Shown in pieces: positions 1 to 7,431 of a stretch of 64,000 bases of DNA (positions are counted from its first letter, which is position 1; each line of letters starts with the position of its first letter). The notes beneath the pieces were generated by a model. That model made no database searches. It was not told where the DNA came from and worked only from the letters and a program-made list of their open reading frames with translations. Origin of the DNA: Sporosarcina globispora (lineage in GTDB: Bacteria; Bacillota; Bacilli; Bacillales; Cytobacillaceae); the NCBI RefSeq assembly GCF_001274725.1, contig NZ_LGUF01000007.1, positions 768,001-832,000 on the forward strand, written 5' to 3'. A program made the position numbers and the translations under genes.

Positions 1-309
1 GCCAAAGTTCGGGATCCGCTATTGATCATCGACGGGGAGTTCCAATTCGATGCAGCATTCGTTCCATCTGTAGCCGTGAAAAAAGCTCCGGATTCACCAA
101 TCCAGGGCGATGCAAATGTATTTGTTTTCCCTAGCCTGGAAGCTGGGAACATTGGCTACAAAATTGCACAGCGCCTAGGAAACTTCGAGGCAGTGGGACC
201 AATCCTTCAAGGCTTAAACTGCCCGGTCAATGACCTATCCCGCGGCTGCAGCGAAGAAGACGTTTATAAGCTTGCCTTAATTACTGCAGCTCAAGCTTTA
301 AATCAATAA
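1..309 (+). CDS. pta: Phosphate acetyltransferase, C-terminal part (5' end outside window)
   Basis: The reading frame is open from base 1 and ends in TAA at 309, so only the last 102 residues are present. They carry the conserved end of the phosphotransacetylase family: [20 protein letters not shown], the GPILQGL stretch, PVNDLSRGC and ALITAAQAL. The enzyme interconverts acetyl-CoA and acetyl phosphate in the cytoplasm (Pta-AckA overflow pathway). In B. subtilis pta lies directly upstream of the ywfL/lipL gene, and the same order is seen here. The family assignment is firm; nothing can be said of the promoter, which is outside the window. Confidence 0.95.
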   Translation, partial: AKVRDPLLIIDGEFQFDAAFVPSVAVKKAPDSPIQGDANVFVFPSLEAGNIGYKIAQRLGNFEAVGPILQGLNCPVNDLSRGCSEEDVYKLALITAAQALNQ

Positions 310-322
310 TACAGCAGCTTAG

Positions 323-350
323 AAGCCGGTCCCCTGCGACTGGCTTTTTT
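323..350 (+). terminator. Intrinsic terminator of pta
   Basis: AGCCGGT (324-330) pairs with ACTGGCT (339-345), with one G-U pair and an 8-base loop, followed directly by six T. It lies 14 bases after the pta stop codon. Confidence 0.8.
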
Positions 351-377
351 GCTATAATGAATCTATTATGGGCCTTT

Positions 378-450
378 GGCTGTTAAAATTTGATATTTGG
401 CCGATAAAACTGTAGTTTAGACCGATAATCTAACTGATTTGGCCGTTAAA
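378..450 (+). repeat. Phased array 1: four units with core TTTGGCCGNTAAA, 21-bp spacing
   Basis: Units start at 378 (GGCTGTTAAA), 399 (GGCCGATAAA), 420 (GACCGATAAT) and 441 (GGCCGTTAAA), exactly 21 bp apart; a weaker fifth copy may start at 460. The spacers are A/T-rich and not conserved. The array fills the space between the pta terminator and lipL. Its core matches the reverse complement of the array at 21931-22020. Confidence 0.75.
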
Positions 451-509
451 TTGACACTAAATAGATAAATTCTGCCGACTAACTGGTAATATCGGCAAAA
501 GGGGATCAA

Positions 510-1358
510 ATGAAGATGAATTCGCTACAAGATTTGCTGCTTCAGGATGAATGGCGCGTTATTGACCAATCTGCTGCGGGCATCCACTTAAATGCCCTGC
601 ACTCATTTGGGATGGACGATACGCTTTGTGCTTCTGTCGGATCCGGTGCAGCGCCTGCCACTGCAAGGACATGGGTCCACCATAATACGATCGTGCTTGG
701 AATTCAGGATACGAAACTTCCTTTCTTAACTGAAGGCATCAATTTTTTAAAAAGCCAGGGGTATGAAGTGATCGTCCGAAATTCCGGCGGCCTTGCAGTT
801 GTCCTGGATCAAGGCGTCCTGAATATTTCGCTGATTTTTCCTGAAAGTGAAAAGGGAATTGATATAAATCGCGGCTATGATGCGATGTGGCTCTTCATCC
901 AAGAGATGTTTTCCGATTTTAATAAAGAAATAGAAGCCCGTGAAATTGTCGGTTCCTATTGCCCGGGAAGCTATGATTTAAGCATTGGGGGACAGAAGTT
1001 TGCCGGCATCTCGCAAAGGCGCCTCCGCAATGGGGTGGCGGTCCAGATTTATCTGTGCGTTGATGGCAGAGGAAGTGAGCGTGCCGATTTGATTGGGAAA
1101 TTCTATTCTCTTGCTAAAAAAGAAGAACAGACGAAGTTCCAATACCCTGAGATTCGGCCTGCAGTGATGGCGTCCTTGTCGGAATTGTTTGGGACAGAGC
1201 TGACTGTTCAGGATGTGATGCTCCGCTTTTTGCAGTCATTAAAAAAGAAAGCTGGCCGCCTTTATGCAGGGCAGCTGACAAATGAGGAAGCGGGCCTGTT
1301 TGAAGCCTATTATCGCCGCGTCATCGAACGGAATGAAAAGGTACTTTGCAGTGATTAA
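510..1358 (+). CDS. lipL: Octanoyl-[GcvH]:protein N-octanoyltransferase
   Basis: A 282-residue protein of the biotin/lipoate protein ligase fold, nearly the length of B. subtilis LipL (YwfL). LipL moves the octanoyl group from GcvH onto the E2 subunits of 2-oxoacid dehydrogenases in the lipoate pathway. Visible marks are [16 protein letters not shown] (about 90-105) and the stretch [10 protein letters not shown], whose Cys151 aligns with the catalytic Cys150 of LipL, followed by [15 protein letters not shown] at 510 follows AGGGG at 499-503; a second ATG at 516 is also possible. Its place beside pta matches the ywfL position in B. subtilis. LipM-type and ligase paralogues are less likely given this context. 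Confidence 0.9.
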   Translation: MKMNSLQDLLLQDEWRVIDQSAAGIHLNALHSFGMDDTLCASVGSGAAPATARTWVHHNTIVLGIQDTKLPFLTEGINFLKSQGYEVIVRNSGGLAVVLDQGVLNISLIFPESEKGIDINRGYDAMWLFIQEMFSDFNKEIEAREIVGSYCPGSYDLSIGGQKFAGISQRRLRNGVAVQIYLCVDGRGSERADLIGKFYSLAKKEEQTKFQYPEIRPAVMASLSELFGTELTVQDVMLRFLQSLKKKAGRLYAGQLTNEEAGLFEAYYRRVIERNEKVLCSD

Positions 1359-1369
1359 ATAAAAGAAGA

Positions 1370-1394
1370 GCCGCAGTCATTTTCGATCTGCGGC
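1370..1394. terminator. Hairpin between converging lipL and rsfA
   Basis: GCCGCAG (1370-1376) pairs with CTGCGGC (1388-1394). On the plus strand only CCTCCTT follows. On the minus strand TCTTCTTTTA follows, so it fits better as a terminator for leftward transcription. It may serve both genes. Confidence 0.5.
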
Positions 1395-1457
1395 CCTCCT
1401 TGAAAGGAATTGCTGCCATTTTCTCCTGCTCCCGTTGCCGGAAGCACTTTTTTATAA

Positions 1458-1556
1458 AATAAGAAAAATTTTGAACGGAGTAATTGTCTAGCTCCAGCGC
1501 CTGCCCCCTCGAGGTCATTGTCGGGGGGTGAGCAAGGCGCCTCCGCTTTTCTTATT
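1458..1556. repeat. Repeat family A, copy 1 (inverted ends; terminator-like; supplies rsfA stop)
   Basis: A 99-bp element bounded by AATAAGAAAA (1458-1467) and its exact reverse complement TTTTCTTATT (1547-1556). Inside are TTGTCTAGCTCCAGCGCC, a CCCCC/GGGGG stem and GGCGCCTCCGC before the T-rich end, which together form a terminator-like hairpin. Related sequences are at 2455, 15791 and 54935. The TAA stop of rsfA (1552-1554, minus strand) lies inside the right end. Confidence 0.8.
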
Positions 1557-2304
1557 CAGCTACTCTCTCCAAATTGCCGTTGCGGTCCATTTTAAACTTG
1601 GATGCAGGTCTTTCTTCTTCATCAAACAGAACAAAATTGCGGGCTCTGTTCATGATTTTCATCAGGGTCTCGTAATCTTCCTGAATCGTTACCGTATTCT
1701 GCTCCAATTTGCCGATTTTGCTCTCAAGCTCTTCATTTCGGCTTCTGAGATCCGCATTTTCGCGCTTCAATCTTTCATTCTCATTTTTTAGTATATCAAG
1801 CTGAATGCCTGAGTGATTCAATGTTTGCAAGTATGTGATAACGGTATCCATATCCAGCTGTGCAGGTGCTGTATAAACCGGCTCTGAATAGGTGTAGGAT
1901 GAGACCGCTTCTGTTTGGGCAGGAGCTTCATTCTCTGTGCGCTCCTCGTAAAAATCTGCCGGTGACGGCGGTACGATCTCATTTGCCGTAATTGGTGCTG
2001 CTTCAACATCCTGCATAGTTGGGACTGGCGGAGAGTATAAGAGTTTCTTTTTGCCGCCCTGATCCTTCCCTAGCATTCTTTGTCTTTGCTTGCGCTGTTT
2101 TTTGGCAAGCTGAAGCGCTTTTTCATACTGATGCCTAACCACTGCGTTCCAGCGGAATCCACAAGCTGCAGAGGTGCGGTTCAGTTTATCCCCAACTTCT
2201 TCAAAAGCATTTAACTGTGTGCTTCCTTCCCTCACATGCCGCAATACTGTTTCTGCAAGCAATAAATCATTTTCATCTGTCCATGCGTCCTGACGTACTT
2301 TCAT
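1552..2304 (-). CDS. rsfA: RsfA-type prespore transcription factor
   Basis: A 250-residue protein close to B. subtilis RsfA (YwfN), a regulator made in the forespore under sigma-F that tunes sigma-F-dependent genes. Residues 1-60 form a Myb/SANT-like DNA-binding domain ([18 protein letters not shown], then [15 protein letters not shown]). A basic stretch ([10 protein letters not shown]) and a Pro/Glu-rich linker follow. Residues about 165-225 are a coiled coil ([18 protein letters not shown]), as is usual in this family. It converges on lipL. The stop codon is provided by the end of a repeat family A element, so the final residues may have been altered by insertion of that element. Confidence 0.9.
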   Translation of the reverse strand: MKVRQDAWTDENDLLLAETVLRHVREGSTQLNAFEEVGDKLNRTSAACGFRWNAVVRHQYEKALQLAKKQRKQRQRMLGKDQGGKKKLLYSPPVPTMQDVEAAPITANEIVPPSPADFYEERTENEAPAQTEAVSSYTYSEPVYTAPAQLDMDTVITYLQTLNHSGIQLDILKNENERLKRENADLRSRNEELESKIGKLEQNTVTIQEDYETLMKIMNRARNFVLFDEEERPASKFKMDRNGNLERVAE

Positions 2305-2454
2305 GTAACCTCAACTCCCTGATTTTTACTTTTTGCTGTTGCTTTAGTTAAAGGATGGACAATCTTGGCAGATTTTATACAAAGGTGATTAAAAGGATAG
2401 TAGATTTTTTGAAAAAATTTATTATCTATCAGAATTTATATCTTTGTACTTTGA

Positions 2455-2586
2455 GAACTGTCCAGCTCCACAAAAACGCTTCGGCAGCCTGAATATCGAA
2501 CGGCTTAAAGTGGTAGCTTTTAGGAGGAGCGCCTGCCCCCCTCCCTCTAGGTGTCGATGGTGGGGAAGGTGCTTCCGCTTTTCTAA
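2455..2586 (+). repeat. Repeat family A, copy 2 (degenerate)
   Basis: GAACTGTCCAGCTCC opens the copy; AGCGCCTGCCCCCC, GGTGGGGAAGGTGC and TTCCGCTTTTCTA close it. Both the stem strands and the T-rich end of family A are recognisable, but the terminal inverted repeat is no longer exact. It lies in the 539-bp gap between rsfA and the DUF1450 gene. The rest of that gap (2587-2843) holds only a small hairpin (GGCGC at 2767-2771 with GCGCC at 2777-2781) and no gene I can support. Confidence 0.7.
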
Positions 2587-2843
2587 TTAACTAGATACGT
2601 ATGGCGGTTTTGTGAAGATTACTAAGATTCACCACCGTAGTTAATGATTACAGCTTGCAATGAGACTGGATTAGTTTTAAAATAGCCTGTAGCAGTTGGG
2701 CAGGGCAGTCCTTTTATTTGAATAGGAATGCCGTGCAGCGGACATGCTTTAACGAAGAAGATTGAAAGGCGCGATAGGCGCCGTGGAAGTCCCAATGGTG
2801 GGGCACAATATAAAAGATTGACCGGAGAAAGGGTTGTAATAAA

Positions 2844-3068
2844 ATGGCAAACGAATTTCGTGTTTGCGACGATTGTCAGGCTGTAAATCTGAAGACACTG
2901 ATACCGTGTTTAAAAGAAATAGATCCTGAAGCAAAAATTGATGTCGGCTGCCAGTCCTATTGCGGGCCAGGCCGCAAGAAAACATTTGCTTTCGTCAACA
3001 ACCGTCCCCTTGCCGCGCTGACGGAAGAGGAATTGATGGAGAAAATTAATAAAAAGCTGAAAAAGTAA
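2844..3068 (+). CDS. DUF1450 family protein (YuzB-like, cysteine-rich)
   Basis: A 74-residue cytoplasmic protein with CDDC (8-11), a Cys at 22 and CQSYCG (36-41), followed by [14 protein letters not shown]. This resembles the DUF1450/YuzB pattern of paired cysteines followed by a short beta segment and the TEEEL helix. The fold suggests a small thioredoxin-like or metal-binding protein, but no activity is established. ATG at 2844 follows AAAGGG at 2828-2833. It is a single gene with its own terminator. Family call likely, function unknown. Confidence 0.75.
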   Translation: MANEFRVCDDCQAVNLKTLIPCLKEIDPEAKIDVGCQSYCGPGRKKTFAFVNNRPLAALTEEELMEKINKKLKK

Positions 3069-3070
3069 AG

Positions 3071-3107
3071 ATCACCCTGACTTCTGTCCTGAGGTGATTT
3101 TATTTTT
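3071..3107 (+). terminator. Intrinsic terminator after the DUF1450 gene
   Basis: ATCACC (3071-3076) pairs with GGTGAT (3093-3098), followed by TTTTATTTTT. Confidence 0.75.
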
Positions 3108-3354
3108 GGGGCCTGCGTTTATGATCGGGCTCCGTTTGGTAAATAAACTGAGCAGACAATATTCATTTTTAGAAAAGTCGAAAAATATTTTAAGCAACTG
3201 ACAGTCGCTGTATCGCGATTTCTGTCTAACAGCCAAGAAAAACAGGGAATTTTGTGATGAATTGACACTATAATCGGGATATAATAGGTATACGCCAGAA
3301 AATGGGAACAATAGGTTCGGATAGTGTGGACACAGGAAAAGCGGAGGGTACGGA

Positions 3355-4656
3355 ATGGCATATTCAGCGGAAAAGTTAAATGAGGAAAAAGTATTTAAAG
3401 ATCCCGTTCATCGCTACATACACGTAAGGGACAGAGTGATTTGGGATTTAATCGGTACAAAAGAGTTTCAGCGTCTTAGAAGAATTAAGCAGCTCGGGAC
3501 AACTTATTTAACCTTCCATGGTGCTGAGCATAGCCGCTTTAACCATTCGCTCGGAGTTTATGAGATTGTCCGGCGAATTTCTGATGATGTCTTTTTGGGC
3601 AGGCCGGAATGGAACGAAGAAGACCGCATGCTTACCTTATGCGCAGCACTTCTTCACGATTTGGGTCACGGTCCGTTTTCACATTCCTTCGAAAAAGTTT
3701 TCGACCTCGACCATGAACATTTTACAAGAGCAATCATTCTCGGAAATACCGAAGTCAATAAGGTGCTCACAAGGGTAAATGCCGATTTTCCTCAACAAGT
3801 GGCAGATGTGATTGCCAAAACTTCTAAAAATAAGCTGGTCGTCAGCCTGATTTCCAGCCAGATTGATGCGGACCGGATGGATTATCTGCAGCGGGATGCC
3901 TATTTTACTGGTGTCAGCTATGGCCACTTTGACATGGAGCGGATCCTCCGTGTCATGAGGCCGCGGGAAGACCAGGTCGTGATTAAGCAGAGCGGGATGC
4001 ATGCCGTTGAGGATTACATTATGAGCCGGTACCAGATGTATTGGCAGGTGTATTTCCACCCGGTTACCCGCAGTGCAGAGGTGATCCTGACGAAAATTCT
4101 GCATCGCACGAAAGATCTGCATGAGCAGAAATACAGGTTTAAATATGATCCTATCCATTTTTATTCTCTATTCAATGGTGAAATTACTCTTGAAGATTAT
4201 ATAAAGCTCGATGAGGCTATTATTCTTTATTATTTTCAGATGTGGCAGGAGGAAGAAGATCAGATTCTGAAAGATCTCTGCTGCCGCTTTATGGACCGGA
4301 ATTTATATAAATATGTAGAATTTGACCCGGCGAAAGAGTACAAGAAGCTGGCAGAGCTGTCGGCTTTGTTCAAAAAAGCAGGCATAGACCCGGAATATTA
4401 CCTGGTCGTCGATTCTTCATCTGACTTGCCATATGATTTTTACCGTCCGGGTGAGGAAGAGGAAAGATTGCCGATTCACCTGCTGCTGAAAAATGGGGAT
4501 ATCCGTGAGCTTTCCCGCGAATCGGAAATCGTAGATGCCATTTCAGGGAAACGCCGCACCGATCATAAGCTGTACTATCCGGCAGATTTTATTGCAGACA
4601 ACAGAAAAAAGCCAACCATAAAAAAACAAATTAGAACGCTGCTGGAAATCGATTAA
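3355..4656 (+). CDS. ywfO: HD-domain phosphohydrolase YwfO
   Basis: A 433-residue protein, the same length as B. subtilis YwfO. It belongs to the HD superfamily related to dGTP triphosphohydrolases; related enterococcal proteins hydrolyse dNTPs. The metal site is visible as SRFNHSLGVYE (His64), ALLHDLGHGPFSH (His101-Asp102) and a downstream DADRMDYLQRDA stretch, so all HD residues are present. The true substrate here is unknown. ATG at 3355 follows GCGGAGGG. A TTGACA at 3262-3267 and TATAAT at 3280-3285 lie upstream but only 12 bp apart, so they are not a convincing pair. The ywfO-ywgA order is conserved with B. subtilis. Confidence 0.9.
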   Translation: MAYSAEKLNEEKVFKDPVHRYIHVRDRVIWDLIGTKEFQRLRRIKQLGTTYLTFHGAEHSRFNHSLGVYEIVRRISDDVFLGRPEWNEEDRMLTLCAALLHDLGHGPFSHSFEKVFDLDHEHFTRAIILGNTEVNKVLTRVNADFPQQVADVIAKTSKNKLVVSLISSQIDADRMDYLQRDAYFTGVSYGHFDMERILRVMRPREDQVVIKQSGMHAVEDYIMSRYQMYWQVYFHPVTRSAEVILTKILHRTKDLHEQKYRFKYDPIHFYSLFNGEITLEDYIKLDEAIILYYFQMWQEEEDQILKDLCCRFMDRNLYKYVEFDPAKEYKKLAELSALFKKAGIDPEYYLVVDSSSDLPYDFYRPGEEEERLPIHLLLKNGDIRELSRESEIVDAISGKRRTDHKLYYPADFIADNRKKPTIKKQIRTLLEID

Positions 4657-4714
4657 CACTACATAATTGGTTTTCTATAGATACGGGAAAAAACGGAGTA
4701 GGAGATGAAGAGCT

Positions 4715-5224
4715 TTGTTAAAGGATCACGCCAAACTAATGCACGCCATTGCAGTTTCTGAAGAAATCGTGGGACGGAAAAAGCTGCAGAAAATGATTTA
4801 TATCGCCAAAAACATCGCATTCCCCTTTCAGGAAAGATTTCAATTTCATTTTTACGGGCCATATTCGGAAGAATTGACACTTAGGGTCGAAGAGCTCTGC
4901 AACATGGGATTCTTAAACGAATTAAAGGAAAAAAAGGGCGGCTACTATCAGTACCGTTACACCCTCACTGAAACCGGCAAAGAATTTTTGGACATCAACG
5001 CAGTCGACATGCCCAGCCTGCAGGACTGTCTGCTTGATATGAACAGCCAGAATGCAAGATTCCTTGAACTCGTCTCAACAGTTCTTTATTTCAGTGACCT
5101 ATCTAAAGAAGAAGTGAAAGAAAAAGTCTTTACGCTGAAAAGCAAACAGCGCTACACCGATGAAGAAGTGGAGCAGGCGTATCAATATATTGAAAGCTTA
5201 AGAGAAAAAGCCGGGCTGCATTAA
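4715..5224 (+). CDS. ywgA: YwgA family protein
   Basis: A 169-residue protein matching the conserved Bacillus YwgA family, whose role is not known. The N-terminal half reads GRKKLQKMIYIAKN then FHFYGPYSEEL, which resembles the start of the SocA/Panacea domain found in some antitoxins. That resemblance is inference, not an assignment. The start is TTG at 4715, supported by GGAG at 4701-4704; no in-frame ATG lies close by. It follows ywfO by 58 bp and probably shares its transcript. The 3' end overlaps its own terminator. Confidence 0.75.
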   Translation: MLKDHAKLMHAIAVSEEIVGRKKLQKMIYIAKNIAFPFQERFQFHFYGPYSEELTLRVEELCNMGFLNELKEKKGGYYQYRYTLTETGKEFLDINAVDMPSLQDCLLDMNSQNARFLELVSTVLYFSDLSKEEVKEKVFTLKSKQRYTDEEVEQAYQYIESLREKAGLH

Positions 5225-5237
5225 ATGCCTGGCTTTT
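5208..5237 (+). terminator. Terminator overlapping the ywgA stop codon
   Basis: AAGCCGGGC (5208-5216) pairs with GCCTGGCTT (5227-5235), followed by TTC TT. The ywgA stop (5222-5224) is in the loop. Confidence 0.8.
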
Positions 5238-5285
5238 CTTATGTCTGCTTTGCGCAGATTAGTCAAGTTATGCCAGGGAAAAGTC

Positions 5286-5381
5286 TATCCGCACACAAAC
5301 CTGAGCTATCCGCACATAAATTTTTTTATGCGCAAATAAATTCGTGCTATCCGCACATAAAAAATTTTATCCGCACATAAA
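5286..5381 (+). repeat. Phased array 2: five units TATCCGCACATAAA, 20-21 bp spacing
   Basis: Units start at 5286, 5307, 5327, 5348 and 5368, with spacings 21, 20, 21 and 20. Four of five keep TATCCGCAC; the third reads TATGCGCAAATAAA. Spacers are A/T-rich and variable. The array lies between the convergent genes ywgA and ywhB. The TTTATCCGC core recurs in reverse orientation in the array at 32635-32704. Confidence 0.85.
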
Positions 5382-5440
5382 AAGCATTTTGGCGACAGAT
5401 GAGAGCACGGTCCGGACCATAAATGAAAAAAATCCAAAGA

Positions 5441-5476
5441 AAAAAGCGGTTTTCGCATGGAAAACTGCCTTTTTAA
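5441..5476. terminator. Bidirectional terminator between array 2 and ywhB
   Basis: AAAAGCGGTTTTC pairs with GGAAAACTGCCTTTT around a GCAT loop. T runs follow on both strands, so it can end leftward ywhB transcripts and any rightward readthrough. Confidence 0.75.
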
Positions 5477-5482
5477 GAAGTT

Positions 5483-5668
5483 CTACTGGTCGCTTAAGCG
5501 TTTTCCGCCGACAGCATAGTGATTTTTAGACATTTCTTCGATAAATACGACGATTTTATCTTCGGGTGCTCCTGTCGTTTCGCTTACGGCAGCTGTAACT
5601 TTTTCCGCCAGCGCTTTCTTTTGTTCTTCAGTGCGTCCTTCAAGCATTTTAACGGTTACGTATGGCAT
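5483..5668 (-). CDS. ywhB: 4-oxalocrotonate tautomerase family protein YwhB
   Basis: A 61-residue small tautomerase. After Met removal the catalytic Pro1 is exposed (PYVTVKMLEGR), and Arg11 is present. The position of 4-OT Arg39 is Val, as I recall it to be in B. subtilis YwhB, so the physiological substrate may not be 2-hydroxymuconate. The family forms hexamers in the cytoplasm. A strong AGGAGG lies upstream of ATG. The gene runs opposite to ywgA and diverges from ywhC, as in B. subtilis. Confidence 0.9.
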   Translation of the reverse strand: MPYVTVKMLEGRTEEQKKALAEKVTAAVSETTGAPEDKIVVFIEEMSKNHYAVGGKRLSDQ

Positions 5669-5865
5669 TTCTTTTCCTCCTCACTATTATGCTTGTATTT
5701 TTCCACTTTTTCTCGCAATGTGCAAGCCTGATTCCCTTTGACCAGGCGTTCATGTATACTTTTAGGTAAATAGCAGCGGCTTTACCTACATAGTATGTAT
5801 TATTAAAAACAGTATATAAATAAAGCCTGGCTGTTCCCATTTTTCAGCCGGCAGGAGAGGGAGTT

Positions 5866-6531
5866 TTGCTTTTGGAACAATTTTTGGCGTTTTCTCTCAG
5901 GGAGATTCCCTATGTCGCGGTAACATTGATGATTGCCTTTACGGTCCATGAATTTGCCCATGCCTATGTAGCCTATAAGTTTGGGGATCCGACTGCAAAA
6001 AATCAGGGAAGATTAACCCTAAATCCCATGCAGCATCTGGACCCGATTGGTACGATCCTGATTTTTATTGCCGGTTTCGGATGGGCCAGGCCTGTACCGG
6101 TCAACCGCTTCTTTTTCAAAAATCCGAAGCTTGCGGGGATCTCTGTCTCGATTGCAGGCCCCCTATCAAATCTGGTGATGGCTGTCCTTGGCTTTTTCAT
6201 CTGGTATGCCCTCGCCGGAACAGGACTTGCAGCTTCGTTTCCAGCGTTTGTGGCAGATTTCCTGAATATCTTTATTCAGCTGAATTTAGTGCTGTTTGTA
6301 TTCAATCTGCTGCCATTTCCGCCGCTTGATGGCTACAGAATTATTGAGGATCTGGCCCCGGCCCATATTCGCCCGAAAATGACTCAGTTTGAGGCATATG
6401 GCTCCGTTATTTTCCTTATCCTTGTCATTACACCGCTGGATCAATACACCATCCAGCCGATTTTTAACACCGTATTGCCAGTGCTGGCGAGCGGTTTAAA
6501 TGATTTTTTCTATGAATTATTTATGACATAA
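5866..6531 (+). CDS. ywhC: Site-2-protease-type membrane zinc metallopeptidase YwhC (M50)
   Basis: A 221-residue integral membrane protein. The zinc motif VHEFAHAY (about 27-34) and the third ligand region LPFPPLDGYR mark the M50 family, in its short form without PDZ or CBS domains. GRLTLNPMQHLDPIG is the conserved segment between the motifs. Substrates are unknown. The start is TTG at 5866 after GGAGAGGGAG (5853-5862); a second in-frame TTG at 5872 is possible. It is followed 36 bp later by ywhD. Confidence 0.88.
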   Translation: MLLEQFLAFSLREIPYVAVTLMIAFTVHEFAHAYVAYKFGDPTAKNQGRLTLNPMQHLDPIGTILIFIAGFGWARPVPVNRFFFKNPKLAGISVSIAGPLSNLVMAVLGFFIWYALAGTGLAASFPAFVADFLNIFIQLNLVLFVFNLLPFPPLDGYRIIEDLAPAHIRPKMTQFEAYGSVIFLILVITPLDQYTIQPIFNTVLPVLASGLNDFFYELFMT

Positions 6532-6567
6532 TAATAAAAGCCTAATACTTGTTTAGGAGGACTAGAG

Positions 6568-7080
6568 ATGGAAGAAAAAAAGAAAAAGAAGGTCGATTTT
6601 AATATAATCAAGAGCGACCCGACTGACGGACATGGCGGATTTGGGGTCGGGACTCTCAGTCTTGATAATGTGACTCCGGTTATTATTGATGTGGATGCCG
6701 GGGAAGCGTCTATTGAAGTGGGCGCCATGCATGCGCGCAGTCCCGTGGAAAAAGGCATCAAGTTTTTGAAAAGCAAAGAAGAAGTGCCTAATGGGAAGCC
6801 GTACTGGCTGATGTGGGTCACGATTGACCGCAAAGAGGGCGGTGCATATTATGCAGGCGTTACGGCATGCGAGATGACGGTCGACAGAGAAATCCGCCGG
6901 GGCTATAAGTCGCTGCCTGAGCATGTGAACCGCATGGATAAATCGATTAAGAGGCACATTATTGTGGATCATATGGATGAGAAATCCAAAAAAGTGCTGA
7001 CTGACTTCCTGAAAAACCATGATGCAGGCATGTGGGAAAGATCAGCGGAACAGCTAAAAATAGATTTACAAGCTATTTAG
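6568..7080 (+). CDS. ywhD: YwhD family protein
   Basis: A 170-residue soluble protein of the conserved YwhD family, found beside ywhC in Bacillus. It begins with a lysine run (EEKKKKK) and contains GFGVGTLSLDNVTPVIIDV and PYWLMWVTID. No catalytic motif is evident and no function is known to me. ATG follows TAGGAGG. It is probably cotranscribed with ywhC and ends before a strong terminator. Confidence 0.85.
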   Translation: MEEKKKKKVDFNIIKSDPTDGHGGFGVGTLSLDNVTPVIIDVDAGEASIEVGAMHARSPVEKGIKFLKSKEEVPNGKPYWLMWVTIDRKEGGAYYAGVTACEMTVDREIRRGYKSLPEHVNRMDKSIKRHIIVDHMDEKSKKVLTDFLKNHDAGMWERSAEQLKIDLQAI

Positions 7081-7209
7081 AAAAAAAGTCTAATTTTGTG
7101 ACGAAATTGTGACATATTTTTGACTTGATTTTCTAACTACTTGTACAATTCCAATAAAAAAAGTAAACTATTTAACAGTGTAAAGGCACAATATAAACAC
7201 TAGGACACG

Positions 7210-7241
7210 AAAAACCCCGGGATTCGGACCCCGGGGTTTTT
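7210..7241. terminator. Strong symmetric terminator downstream of ywhD
   Basis: AAAAACCCCGG (7210-7220) pairs with CCGGGGTTTTT (7231-7241). A and T runs flank both sides, so it can work on both strands. It lies in the 351-bp gap between ywhD and pbpG. The rest of the gap shows nothing else except the pbpG terminator at 7388-7413. Confidence 0.85.
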
Positions 7242-7387
7242 CACTTTTATTGGGGGCTGGAGTTTGGTTTAGCGGGGAGTTAGCAGTGCTAATAGTGCCG
7301 TTGAACGGAATGGAAGCCAGCTGAATGGAACTAATCAAGAATAATCGCTGGATATAAAAGCCCAAGAGTTCCCCTGAAAAATAAAGC

Positions 7388-7413
7388 GCCTGATCTCTTT
7401 TCAAAGATCAGGC
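7388..7413 (-). terminator. Terminator of pbpG
   Basis: GCCTGATCT (7388-7396) pairs with AGATCAGGC (7405-7413). On the minus strand it is followed by GCTTTATTTTTC. Confidence 0.8.
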
Positions 7414-7431
7414 ACCATGACTGACTCTATA

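Noticed and set aside
3262..3285. TTGACA and TATAAT before ywfO as a sigma-A promoter
   Set aside because: The two hexamers are only 12 bp apart, too close for sigma-A. They may belong to different, weaker promoters.
5286..5381. CRISPR array
   Set aside because: Units are 9-14 bp with a 20-bp period, the repeats are imperfect, spacers are A/T-rich and about 7 bp, and no cas genes are in the window. The same applies to arrays 1, 3, 4, 5, 6 and 7.
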